A stretch of DNA of 64,000 nucleotides from Paulownia fortunei. Its lineage: Eukaryota; Streptophyta; Magnoliopsida; Lamiales; Paulowniaceae. Positions 40,076-51,659 of this stretch are shown piece by piece; position 1 is the stretch's first letter; each line of letters opens with the position of its first letter. A model generated the notes under the pieces. It had not been told where the DNA came from and did not search any database. It worked only from the letters and a program-made list of their open reading frames with translations. Location of the stretch: NCBI GenBank assembly GCA_019321725.1, contig JAGSPU010000054.1, forward strand, positions 310,001 to 374,000, given 5' to 3'. Both the position numbers and the translations under genes were made by a program.

Positions 40076-40276
40076 TAATATTACATATAAATCCCTTCTA
40101 CTATCTATAATTAATAATAAGACATCCCTTTTGTTATACAAGTATTATAAAATAAATGCAAGGGCAAAAATTTCATTTCTATAGTTCCGTAGGGGATGTA
40201 TGTATAATTTTATAAACAGTAGGTAGTGTTGTTGTAATTAGATATAATCTTAAGGGATGTCAATTGAATTTACCCT
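40076..40276. repeat. Short inverted-repeat (MITE-like) element
   Basis: The left end GGTAATATTACATATAAATC (followed by CCTT) and the right end, read in reverse as GGGTAAATTCAATTGACATC (followed by CCTT), are imperfect inverted repeats about 200 bases apart. Inside are partly inverted CTACTATCTATAATTA and TAATTAGATATAATC segments. No target duplication is certain. Confidence 0.4.
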
Positions 40277-40556
40277 TATTTATTTGTAATAAAGCTATCT
40301 ATGGCAAAAAACCACAAGTGTTTCTGTTGAGTCTTGACAACAAGGGTTGATTTATTGGTTGCAAATATTAACCTTCATATTTTTTTAAAAAAATTAGTAC
40401 ATAAATATGGCATCTAGAGTTTTGAACAACTTTTTTATTTTCTCATATATAATTAAATCAAATCGAGTCCAACATCGAATTTATTTAATTTTTTTATATC
40501 AAGTTTCAAAAATTATGTTTGAACTTAATTTAATAGTTAATCGAATTGAGTTCAAA

Positions 40557-41488
40557 CGAGTTTTAATCTAATCGAATATGGATCGAGTTCGAGTAACTTG
40601 ATTTTTATACATATTTTTTTATCTTTTATTAATCTAGTCGAACATGAATTGAGTCCAAGTAACCTAATTTTTATATATATATTTATCTTTTTTATTAATC
40701 TAGTCGAGATTTATACATTAACAAATGTATTCAAATTTAATTTATTAATTATCGAACGAATTTTTACAATTGATCTCAAACTTTAATATTGATTTGGTTG
40801 ATTTGTTTTTCATAGCCTCTTGATATTCACTTAAATAAACTTCACAAAATAATGTACAAACGAGGTTTAGTCTAATCAAATATGAATCGAGTTCGAATAA
40901 CTTGATTTTTACTCATATTTTTTTATCTTTTATTAATCTAGTCGAACATTAATTGAGTTCGAGTAACTTGATTTTTACATATATACTTTTTATCTTTTTT
41001 ATTAATCTAGTCGAGATTTATATATTAACAAATACAAAATGTATTCAAATTTAATTTATTAATTATCAAACGAATTTTTTACAATTGATCTCAAACTTTA
41101 ATATTGATTTGATTGATTTGTTTTTCATAGCCTCTTGATATTCACTTAAATAAACTTCACAAAATAATGTACAAACGACGTTTAATCTAATCGAATATGA
41201 ATCGAGTTCAAATAACTTGATTTTACACATATTTTTTTTATTTTTTATTAATCTAGTCGAATATGAATTGAGTTTGAATAACTTAATTTTTATATATATA
41301 TTTTTTAATTTTTTATTAATCTAGTCAAGATTTATATATTAATAAATGCAAAATATATTCAAATTTATTTATTAATTATCGAACGAATTTTTTACAATTG
41401 ATCTCAAACCTTAATATTGATTTGGTTGATTTGTTTTTCATAGCCTCTTGATATTCACTTAAATAAACTTCACAAAATAATGTACAAA
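40557..41488. repeat. Three tandem copies of a ~310-base repeat
   Basis: Units run 40557-40860 (304 bases), 40861-41175 (315) and 41176-41488 (313). Each begins near CAAACGAGGTTTAGTCTAATC and contains ATCGAGTTCGAGTAACTTG, ATTAATCTAGTCGAGATTTA, TACAATTGATCTCAAAC and CATAGCCTCTTGATATTCAC. Copies are highly similar with small indels. There is no open frame. The CGAGTTCGAGTAACTTG words resemble the repeat at 20.5 kb. Confidence 0.85.
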
Positions 41489-43299
41489 TGAGGTTTTTGC
41501 AAGAGATTTTTCTATTCATTTTCCAATTAATTTTGTCTAATACTGTAAACTTTAACAATACTCCGTTTCAGGTCATGTTCCTCCCAAGGGTGGCTTTTTC
41601 ACACGCACTCATGCTCTCATTTTAATTATTATATTTAAAAAATTGTGTATTTAGTCAAGCAACCATTAATTCTCTCACATTTTACTTCTCTATTTTTCTA
41701 GTGAAATAATACGATATATTCCTACATCATGAATGTCAAATAAATAACAAATTTGTATAATAATTAATCATGTACTATAAGAAATTAATGCAAAAGTAAA
41801 CATAAATCCACAATTCTAATGATTTTCAACTCGAATTACTTAAAACATATAAAATCTTGAAATATCAATCTTTACGATCATTCCAATCAAACCTCATATT
41901 ATTTTTCTATATATCGTGTATGTTACTGTTGGGAGTTTTGATAAATGTAATATTGAAATGGTTAAAATATTTTTAAAAAATAATAATAATTATAGTCGGG
42001 ACAAGAATTAAACTCTTTTTTCATTAAGATGAAATTATTCGCACTCGATGCTTATGATATATATCAATCGTCTCTTTATATACAATAATTTACTTCTTAT
42101 GATAATAGCCCCTCAAATCACAAAAAAAAATTAAAACTCTCTTGAACTTGAAAGAAAAATAAGAAAATAATGAATAAGATGAAATAATAATTTTAGGAGG
42201 TTTATTTATAAATTTTAAAAAGTTGTGATTTAAATTCGTAAGTGAATATAATTTTTACTCCAAATTAATATGAATCGTACAATTACATCCTTACGTGAAT
42301 ATTTTGTCAATGATCAATCTCAAGAATTTTGTTTGATATTTTTCATTTTGTTTATTTTTCATTTAACTAAGTAAATGACAACCATGTAATTACAATATCA
42401 CATTAAGACACAAAACCACCAGCCAAATGGTGGAAGCAGCGACTGATTCCTCAATCCATTTATGAAAGTTGGTACATGAGAATCATTCACAATCTATAAT
42501 TGAGGTTGTACGAAACACTCTCTTCTGTCCTGTCTATTTCTTTTGCTTGAAAAAAAAAAAAACTAAAATGAGAACGCCCAATTAATTAATTAATCAATAA
42601 AAAAGAAGCAGAATTTCTGCAATTGAAAGTCATGAAGAATAAATGCAAGTCCTACTTTTGTCTGAATGTAGGTGCACTGATGTCTAAGCAAATAGGTCCA
42701 TCCAATGAGTAAATGCAGAATATTAAAGAAGAGGCCGTTGAGATCTTTATTTCATATGTACATTCCACAGGCTTTGAATTAAATGAGAGCAATTTGTTGA
42801 AATTTCAAAATTGTTGAAAATAGGCTATTAAAATTTATATTGCATCTTATATTATGTATAACATATATGTATAAAATATTTTTTAAATATATTTTTGAAT
42901 TAATTATTATATACATAATGTGCCTATATAATATATAATATAAGATACAAAAAACAAAATCTGAATTTACTTATGAGAACGTCATCTACCACTTTAGAAC
43001 TAAGAACATATTAGATCTTATAAATAAGGTTTTAATCTATTTAGATAAAGTAGGTTCCAAGAGCTTACAAATTACTTTAGTTAGATTGCTTGTAATTTAC
43101 TTTGTAAAAATTAAGAAAGTATTAAATTTTACAGAATAATAGATCCTATGTCCATTTAACTAAGAGGCAACAAAATGAAGTGTATAAAAAACAAGTAGGA
43201 GCAGAGTCAATACTTGGAGATCGGAGAAAATACATAGGTTGACAAATAAAAATAAAAGTACATTTACAGTTTAATAAAAATATGGAGTGGAAAGAGCAA

Positions 43300-43860
43300 T
43301 TAATGTGAACTTGAGATTTTAGAAAGAGGGGATAAAAAAGGAAACCAAATGTGGTGGAAAATCATGTGAGAGTATTTATGAATGGAAGCCTCCATCAAGT
43401 GGAACCCATATGTGCGATTGAGACCCGAAGATGATAAAACAAGCACCTCAAATCCAATTCTGGAGTTACCAGATTCCATGTGCCTTTGAATTTGGACAGG
43501 ATTAAAATTCTTAGTATCAATCAACCAAATACTTGCACGCACATTCTGCAGATATGAATTTGTCCTATAAACACCATGGGGTGACCAACCATTTTCTGGA
43601 TCATAACTCTGGATGTCTTCGGGTAGGGTCCATTGTCCCCCCAGATATACATCATCTATAGCATATGACAGATACTAGATTGCTGTCTTCGTTATACCTT
43701 ATAAACAAGGACCATGCTACACGAGGCGTTGCCGAGGATGGTCCTTTTCTAGCCAAGTCATGCCTGCATTTGCTGCTCTGATTCAATCGCAGCCACCAGG
43801 AAAGGGATAATCCCTTCAAAGCTCATCCAAGAATCACCTTAAATTTGATGGAGACGAAGA
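43300..43860 (-). pseudogene. Coding-like relic, unidentified
   Basis: From about 43668 down to 43300 one minus-strand frame stays open with plausible protein sequence (DDVYLGGQWTLPEDIQSYDP, then GWSPHGVYRTNSYLQNVRAS and GFEVLVLSSSG). Upstream, in different frames, are WMSFEGIIPFLVAAIESEQQ and ARKGPSSATPRVAWSLFIRY, so at least two frame changes are needed to join them. I do not recognise the family and no splice sites explain the breaks. It could be a lost gene, a retrocopy or a mis-sequenced exon. Single-frame openness in this AT-rich context is the main support. Confidence 0.35.
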
Positions 43861-43899
43861 TTCAGTCCATAAATGACAACTTACTGTCATTTTTTTCAA

Positions 43900-46800
43900 G
43901 CTTGAAAAGAAGTTAAATTCTTGAGACGATCAGTATCAAGCGCCAAGGTCACCTGTTAAAATCAGCTTGTATTATATCTCATGTAAACACAAAATAAGCT
44001 GCTTTTTCAGAGTAAAATTAGAGGGTCAAGGGCAAAGTGACAATTTCAAGGAAATTCATGCTTGGCTTTCTTTGTTTACCACTAAAATTAGCTGGGGGTT
44101 GGGAGTTGGAAGGCACTCTTAACTGGGCTATCACAAGCTGGGGAGCAGAGTTTAGGCAAGCTGTCGGTAAATATCATGACCCAAACTCCATAGCAAATTT
44201 ATTTAAATCCTGAAAATGGATGGTTTGAGCCAAAGAGGCTTATGTGGTATAACTCAATGTCCACAAAATATGCTCACAGTAAAAAATGTATTACGAACAT
44301 ATACAATATCTGTTTCAGGGCTGAGCAAGTCTAAGTATCCTTTGCCTCTTGAGTTTGACAGAATACTCCAGAACCCTACTGTTTCAAGACAAGAAAAATT
44401 AAATTCTTACAATGTAATAACAAAATGGAAAGTTTGCAAACAAGTTGTATGCTCTCCCACGACCAATACAAAACCTACAAAGATAACCTACAAATCAATT
44501 TCTCTTATCCAATAAAAAACATCATAAACCTAAGTTACTCTTCATAGAGCAGAATTGAGAAGCCAAAAATTTAAACAAGAAAGCAGCTCCAATGGAGGAA
44601 TTCTCAGGTCAAATTTTTCATAGCACCTCAAATAATTGTTCATTAAAAGCTTACATAAAATGTGAAGCATGCCAAAAGAAAACAACCAAGAAAAAAATCA
44701 GAAGTGGTGCTGATAATTTTTTTCCATAACATGGCTGCTAGTGAGGTGAATATCAAGTGCCCCACCCGTCCATTGTACGACCATCTGGCTCACAACAGAA
44801 AAGTAAAAAAACTTAGAGAGCAGTCTAGCAGAAAGAACTAATTCAACAAATCACAAGATCTTACATAATTGTTCCCAGCTCTTAGACAGTGACCCTGTGT
44901 GAGTATTCTATCTTCTAAACCAAGTTCTGCAAAATTATATCATCCCATGTGCAAACAGTTCATGAAATACTGGTCTGAAATCAAAATAGGGATTGCATAT
45001 TTGTAGGGGCACAAAGCTGAACATAATGGATCCAGTTCTGAGATCCATCATAACTAATTCAAAATAGACCAGACAATGAAGGCATAAATGCGATTCAGAT
45101 CCCAGACCAACAACTCATAATTCTAGAATCTCATAAACAAAACTGAAACAGTTGAGTAGAGAGATTAAATTTCCAATTGCAACTACTGCAAAACCACAAA
45201 AACACAGATTGAAATGTTCAACACATGCAAATTCTGCAAGGAAAAAACTTTTAAGGGTAGTTATGAAGGGATTACCACTTCCAGAAAGCACTACCAAATC
45301 GCTCAAGTCAATGCAATTGATAATTGAACTAATAACAAAATAAAAACATCTGCAAAGGCTATAAATCCGCCAATCATATGCCTAAGTATCACCATATTAA
45401 ACAGCAGCTATAGGAAGCATAGTACTGAAAGATATTTAACTAACTAACTATATAGAGAATTTTCTTTCTTCACATAGCAGCCGAAGCGAATGTTCACCCT
45501 ACCAGCCTTGTAGATGTCAGGCCACAAAGGCCAGGATTGAACAACTGGTTGAATGCAGTGCTTAGAGTTACAAATAAAATACTCAAATCTGATTACTTTT
45601 TGTTCCCATCCCACAATTCTACTCCACAAAAAAATTACATGCAACAATTACTTTCTAATAAAGCTAACGAAGTTAACTGAACTCGGCTTGAATTTGGCTC
45701 AAAACTTTAGTAGACAGTGTTACTTACATGCCATTCCTGCATTAACGTTGTCAACACCTGCCTTCAAGTTTTCAAGTCTGGTCCAAATCTTGTTTCATAA
45801 TCACACTTCTGATTCTGTGATGTAATATGTAATCAAGAAAGAAAGAACTCAAGCTTTTATTCAAGGCACATTTAATTGCTTCCATTTTCTTTCTTCTAAG
45901 CTTAAACATAAACCACAAGCATTATCTCAGGCTTAAGCATAAATTAAAAGCATGAGTTGCCGATCATCCTTCACAAAAAATCACCTGATAAAGAAATTTA
46001 CAAAAAGAAAGTACAATGAACCAATTTCTAGCATGACTACCAACACTATAATGTAAAGAAGTTGACATGGTATGCCTTACATTGAAGCAAAAACAATCAA
46101 ACAAGCAGAATAAACTTATATCATTGCCTTGTAAATGGTAAGACCACAATCATTCAAGAATAGGCCGCTTAGAAGATTACAGTCTCACAATCTACCACAA
46201 AAGTCTGTAACACAAAATTATACTGTGCACGTTACTGATCACAGTTTATTCTCAAAATAGTCTATTGTGCCTAGTCGTTTACAGAATAACACAAAAAATA
46301 TGCTTTGTTGAACATAGTGTAACCACCATATATGAGCAAAATGACGTGGTCAGTTATACTCCTGATGAGGGCACAGACATTCTATTTCATTTGAATATTA
46401 ACAAGAATGAAAATGACTTGTTGTCGATCTCATACTTTCTTACCATTAATAAATATCTTTTTGAATTCCAAAAAATATAGAGTTAAAGAGAACAGTACGA
46501 AGGTATTGACCAATTTATTAGCTTGTCAACAAACTATAAATTTTATAGCAGCTTCATAGGGTGCCTCGTACATTTTATCACATCAAATGTATTGCATTAC
46601 CATACTTTAATTTATAAAAGAAAATTTGACTGGGATCAAAAGTTATATTATCTAAATTGGGTGGGGGATTTGCATCATCCCGAAAATTACAACCTCATAA
46701 ACTTCTAAGTAAAATAAATCTCAAATATATATATTTCAATCATCATTTTCCACATGCAAAGTCAGCTCCAGACGTGAAGTCCTCAAGCTTTTACCCTCAA

Positions 46801-48560
46801 GTCAACTTTATGCTTGCTTATAACTGGCAACTCCATGAAACACAGCACTCTTCATCTGCATTGGTCTTAAATTCATCACCCCATAAAATCATTCAGTGTA
46901 AAGAAGCAACCTTCCTTAGCATCACGGAATACGCATGTTTACACTCTTAAAGACAAATATGAGCAAAGTTTCTTTAATCACACAACTTAAATCCAAGCCA
47001 TTTTCAATTCATTTAGTTTAGCATTTCAACAAAGTATTCGAAAATTATTTTCACCCTTGAAGAGATTTTGAGCTTGAATAATCTTCCACACTTCCGTAAG
47101 CAAGACTAATAAAAAAATCGCAAATGGACAAAAGCAAACCCATCTAAAGTTCATTCAGCTCACTCCAACCTGTGACGGAAGCAAGAAGGAACACATTATC
47201 ATGAATTGACAACATTCAATACTCAATTGATTAATTTTTATCAATAAATAATATCTTTAAAGATATTCAAGAAGATGCAGAAGGAAAATGAACATGGTAC
47301 AAGCCAAGCATTAGCAAGTTAGGGCAAGGTATATATTAAGAAGATTATAGTTGGCACGCCCATGCCAACTATATATAATCTAGTACAATAATCCATAATT
47401 ACACATTTTTTTAGGATTTGTAAATGAATTTTTAAAGATCAAACTAAGATCACTGACACCCTATTTGAAGTGAGATGAGTTCAAGAAGTCCGTTGCCATA
47501 TGATTTTCACATTAATTTGTAAAATATCACTCTTGAGTGCCTTACTTGGCCCATCATCCTCGTCTCACCTTATGTTTGCACAGCTTCCCTCCCATGATCA
47601 ACTTTTCACTGCTAGGAGCGACTTTCAAAAACCTTCTCACTACCTTAATTTCTAGTCGCACGGCATTACAAACTATTCTAAGATATGGTTTTAACTTCTT
47701 CAAACATTCTCCAAACACATGGAGAATTGTAGAACCTTCATGTTTCTCAAACTTCTATATTCCTCTAGGGATCTTTTCCATCAGCACCCGCATACACGCT
47801 TCAACTAATTATGGGTCCATTGACAGTTTCAATGTGACTGCATTCAAATAATATTTCTGAACATGGTATCACGAAACTTAATTAGTAAAAGTTCAAAACA
47901 ACCAAGCTTCACCCCTTAAACTTCTAGAAGGTCAGTTTGGTGCTCAATGCTTTGAAAAAAGCAATTTAATGACCATTGTCATGCTTAGCAAACACAATCT
48001 CACCACATAATAAACAGGACTGTCAAAGCATGAGAGAAAAGAATAATAAGGCACACTGCCTCAATTGCCATCCATACCAACCTCAAATCAAATAATCCAA
48101 GTAACAATATTATCGTGCATTTAGTAATACACAACAACCAATATCTTTTCGGCTATTACAAAGTCCAAATCATATTGTAACACTGGAAAACACCTCTCGT
48201 AAAAATTCTAAAACCACCTTGGCACAAGCCAATCTTCCAAATCACCCAATTTACTCTAAAAATAACTTCAAATTATGTTAAAATTCTAACAGAGCATTCT
48301 TCGTCTCAATTCCTAAGCAATTCAAATCACCATCTACCGTCAAAAAATAGTTTCAACCAACCTGAACGTTTAATCACAACAGATTACCAGATATTAAAAC
48401 TTTTGTATGAACATATGGATACTATAAATACTAAATTGAAGAACAAAACAATCAATCTGAAATGCATTGCCTTTACTATTATGCGGAAGGATTGTACAGA
48501 TGAACTGAGAAATAAAGCAAATGAAAACCAAAGATTTTAAAGAACAGCTTCAGTACATCT
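43900..48560. other. Intergenic region, somewhat less AT-biased
   Basis: No gene could be built. Isolated protein-like segments on the minus strand near 45480-45550 (SWPLWPDIYKAGRVNIRFGC) and near 44760-44795 (DGRTMDGWGT, stop) could be exons of an unrecognised gene continuing from the relic at 43.3-43.9 kb, but they cannot be linked. A moderately open plus-strand frame at 47537-47851 has no recognisable domain. Confidence 0.35.
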
Positions 48561-48576
48561 ATAGTAGAGAAGCTAA

Positions 48577-49499
48577 TTAAAGACCAAGGATCTCTAACCC
48601 ATAGAGAACGCCAGCATACTTGTCTGGCAAACACTCCGTCTCACCATTGTCGAAGTAGACTGCCCTGATCTTCTCAAACGCATGCCAGGTCAGCAGGCTA
48701 TCAGACCCAGCCTGGTGGCACTTCCCGACAGCACGCTCCACGCCCAGCGACTGTGCCACCCTATCCAACCCACCATGCAGTCCCTGACAGAATTTCATCA
48801 AATGTTTCACATCATAAACGCGGTTCCCAAAAATTACCCTCAGCAAATTCAGAAACTCCGGGAGGGTTCCTGGGAGGGCTTGCCCGTGATGGCCTTGATG
48901 AGATAGCCAAAGTCATACCCGCTGTGAAAGGTGATGTAAGTAACATTCTCGTTACACAACAGGCCAGATGACATCATGAGCTCAGCAAAACGGGAGGTGG
49001 AAACGCCAAATTGACGAGTGGACTCAAAGTTGATGCCCTGGTGGCGGAGGAGGTCAATGGAGTTGGGTGCGTGATCATCGCGAGAGATGTCAAAATCTCG
49101 GAAATTGAACTCCCAGATGAAGCAGCGGTCGGGGCATCCGAGGTCGGGGAGGTTCCCAAACGAGTCAGAGAGCGTAATCCCCACTTGAATGAGCTTGAGC
49201 GCGTCTACATTGGATTTGAGAGTTTGGTAGTGATCGAGGGGGTCGGAGTAGGGGTGCTGGTGGCGGATAACAACCCCAGGGAATTCGGTGTCCATCGAAA
49301 CAAATGAATACTGATCGATGAGGCGGCGGATGAGGGAGAACTCATACTCCAGATTGCTGGACCAGACTGAGCGGATCAAGATAACCTTTTTGGAGTTATC
49401 GAACTCGACTTCCGCCGGCCACGGAGGACGTGGAGGGGTGACAGGCGGCGAAGATAGGAGTAAAGGTGGCGGGTCGTCGGTGGGAGTGGCGGTGGCCAT
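48577..49499 (-). CDS. CAF1: CCR4-associated factor 1 (CAF1) poly(A) deadenylase (one frameshift)
   Basis: CAF1 is the DEDD-family 3'-5' exonuclease of the CCR4-NOT complex that shortens mRNA poly(A) tails in the cytoplasm; plant members are stress-responsive and usually intronless. The start at 49499 gives a proline-rich tail and then [20 protein letters not shown]. Catalytic residues are visible: D and E in [13 protein letters not shown] in [13 protein letters not shown], and H and D in [15 protein letters not shown]. The frame breaks within AAGCCCTCCC (plus 48872-48881): upstream is [10 protein letters not shown], downstream is [20 protein letters not shown], typical of the family. One missing C restores 308 codons. 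Every catalytic residue is kept, so this is probably a homopolymer error or a very recent mutation. Without correction the product would lose the last Asp. Confidence 0.9.
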
Positions 49500-49699
49500 G
49501 GTGGGGGATCCAGATCGAAATTGTTCTTTTGATAGTGATGGTTAAATTTGGGAGAAAAGCTAGGGCTAGAGGGACTTATAATAATTTTGGTAAAATACAT
49601 TTTGCCCTCGCAAACTCGTACCCTTTGCCTCTTAAACCCCTTCACCTGTCTACTGTAGCACTTAACCCCCTTTATAGTTTATATTATATAAAATTCTTA

Positions 49700-51650
49700 A
49701 AAATGTGGAGGATAAAATTAAATCTCCAAAAAGACAAATATGCCCACAATAAACCATAGAAGAAAATTTCGAAATATATAGAGATGCCAATTATTTATCT
49801 ACCTTTATATAACTCATTCTTAGTATCTATGGTTGATTGTGGCGTTCCAAGGAAAACTAAAAATACGAGTATGTTACTCAAAAAAATATTATAATAATTT
49901 TATTATTTTCATGATTATTATGTTATCTTGATGTTGTTACCTCATTAATATTAAAGTCTAATTCAATGACGCTTTCTGATTTAATTATGGGATTTGTTTT
50001 TTTACTTATAGTGCAAGATATCAGAGAGCAACAATTCTTATAATATCTACACTGTGGAGGAATTTAATTTTGGTTTCCAGACGTAATATATTTGGAAAAA
50101 ATGTGAAGATAAATTGACTCTAATAAGATGTTTAAGGTAGAATTAGTTGGCTTTGTTGACAAAAAATTTGTTATTGAGATTTATTTAACATGTTTCTCAC
50201 TACAACAATCAAGATGTTGAAATTGTAGAGTTGAGATAAAAATAGAGATTCATGCGTATATACATTATCATATACATGAGGATATTAGCAACAAGGGTAA
50301 TAATTTTATCATTATAACAATGAGAGCATATAACCTTTTTTTTATGAAGATGGTAGACTAATATTAATGGATTTGACATAAGTCTATGAAATTTAAATCC
50401 GGGCAGGATTTCCACCATCCACATAAAAAATATATATGTTACACTCGATAAATTTTTATTTAATATTTGAATAATAGATAAATACCTTATTTTATAAAAA
50501 AATAAAACACTTTTAAGGATCAAAACAATGGTCTAAAATTTCCAAAATAAATATATTTTGATTTCCCCAAATTTTTTATCTAATCAACGACTTGGATGTA
50601 TATGGAGCATCATAATAGGGCACATGCCCTGTTGCCTGTAGGAACTTTGTGGACATAGCAAGGTGAATCTCTCCTCGTCCAGCTCGAATTAGTATGGAAC
50701 GTTAGGTGCAGGATACGAGTAATTCTTTAGGAAGGGGTAAATGTCTGAAATTTCATAACTCAAATGTAGCCACAGAGACCTCCAAATCCTCAACCCGGAT
50801 CAAACAATCACCACGACAACGAAGAAAGGCAAAGAGTCTTTAAGAACAAAGCACAAAGAGCTCAAAAATACAAGGAAAAAACATGATAAATAAGCCAAAA
50901 ATAATGCTAACCAATCCCAGAGCAATACAGAATTAAAGTCGGGAACTTTATACCAGATCATACAAGAATCACTCAATGGACGAAGATTTTTATCATACCA
51001 GATTCAATGGGCCATCTGCTCGCTACCGAAGATTCACATGCCATAAAAAGTGTCATACAAGAATAACATAGGAAACGAACATGAGCTCACGTGATAGATC
51101 CACATGCCATGACAAGCCTTTTGTGTGTCTGCAACAACTGTTGCTTCAGCGAACAAATTCTTCAAGTTCTATAATAAAGTAACAAACGTGTCTCTTTTGG
51201 AATAATGGAGACAATAACAACAAAACCAAATTAAATAAGCATCTGCCAAATGCCATACCAGAGGGGATCAGAATTATATGAATAAGCACTGTAAACAGAA
51301 ACGAGAGAAGTCCTGCCATAGAAGTAACACTTGTGAATCATTCAATGATTAAAAGCTCTCAAGCTGGAGTTTCACATTTTTTGCTTGCACAGGGAGAAAT
51401 CAGGAGAATTCATGAGCATAGATACTATTATGATGACTTGATATGTTTTTAATTGTCACACAGATGAAATCCCATCAACCAAACATCCCAACAACATAGT
51501 ACACAAGGGAGTACAACAGAAAAAGATATCAGGAATCCAAAAGAGTTGATAGGAGAAAGCTTTTGGGGGCATTCCCCTTTTACATCTTAACAGCAAAATA
51601 CTAAAACGATATAAACTATAAAATCAGCAAATGGTCAATAAGGCCTTTAT
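49700..51650. other. Intergenic region between CAF1 and UEV1
   Basis: AT-rich with no supported gene. The right part (51350-51650) is probably the 3' UTR and downstream flank of UEV1. Confidence 0.5.
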
Positions 51651-51659
51651 ATCTTTACA

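Larger units (their letters stand above)
38425..43250. other. AT-rich, repeat-bearing intergenic region
   Basis: No gene. It holds dispersed repeat copy B (39448-39900), a short inverted-repeat element (about 40076-40276), and a three-copy tandem repeat (40557-41488), all listed separately. The remaining sequence (41500-43250) is AT-rich and featureless. Confidence 0.55.

Noticed and set aside
40557..41488. CRISPR-like array
   Set aside because: Units are ~310 bases, contiguous and without unique spacers; this is a tandem repeat in plant DNA.
44760..44795. Minus-strand segment ending DGRTMDGWGT then stop
   Set aside because: Too short and cannot be connected to any exon; noted only within the region entry.
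47537..47851. 104-codon plus-strand frame
   Set aside because: No domain, no splice context, composition like the surrounding intergenic DNA.
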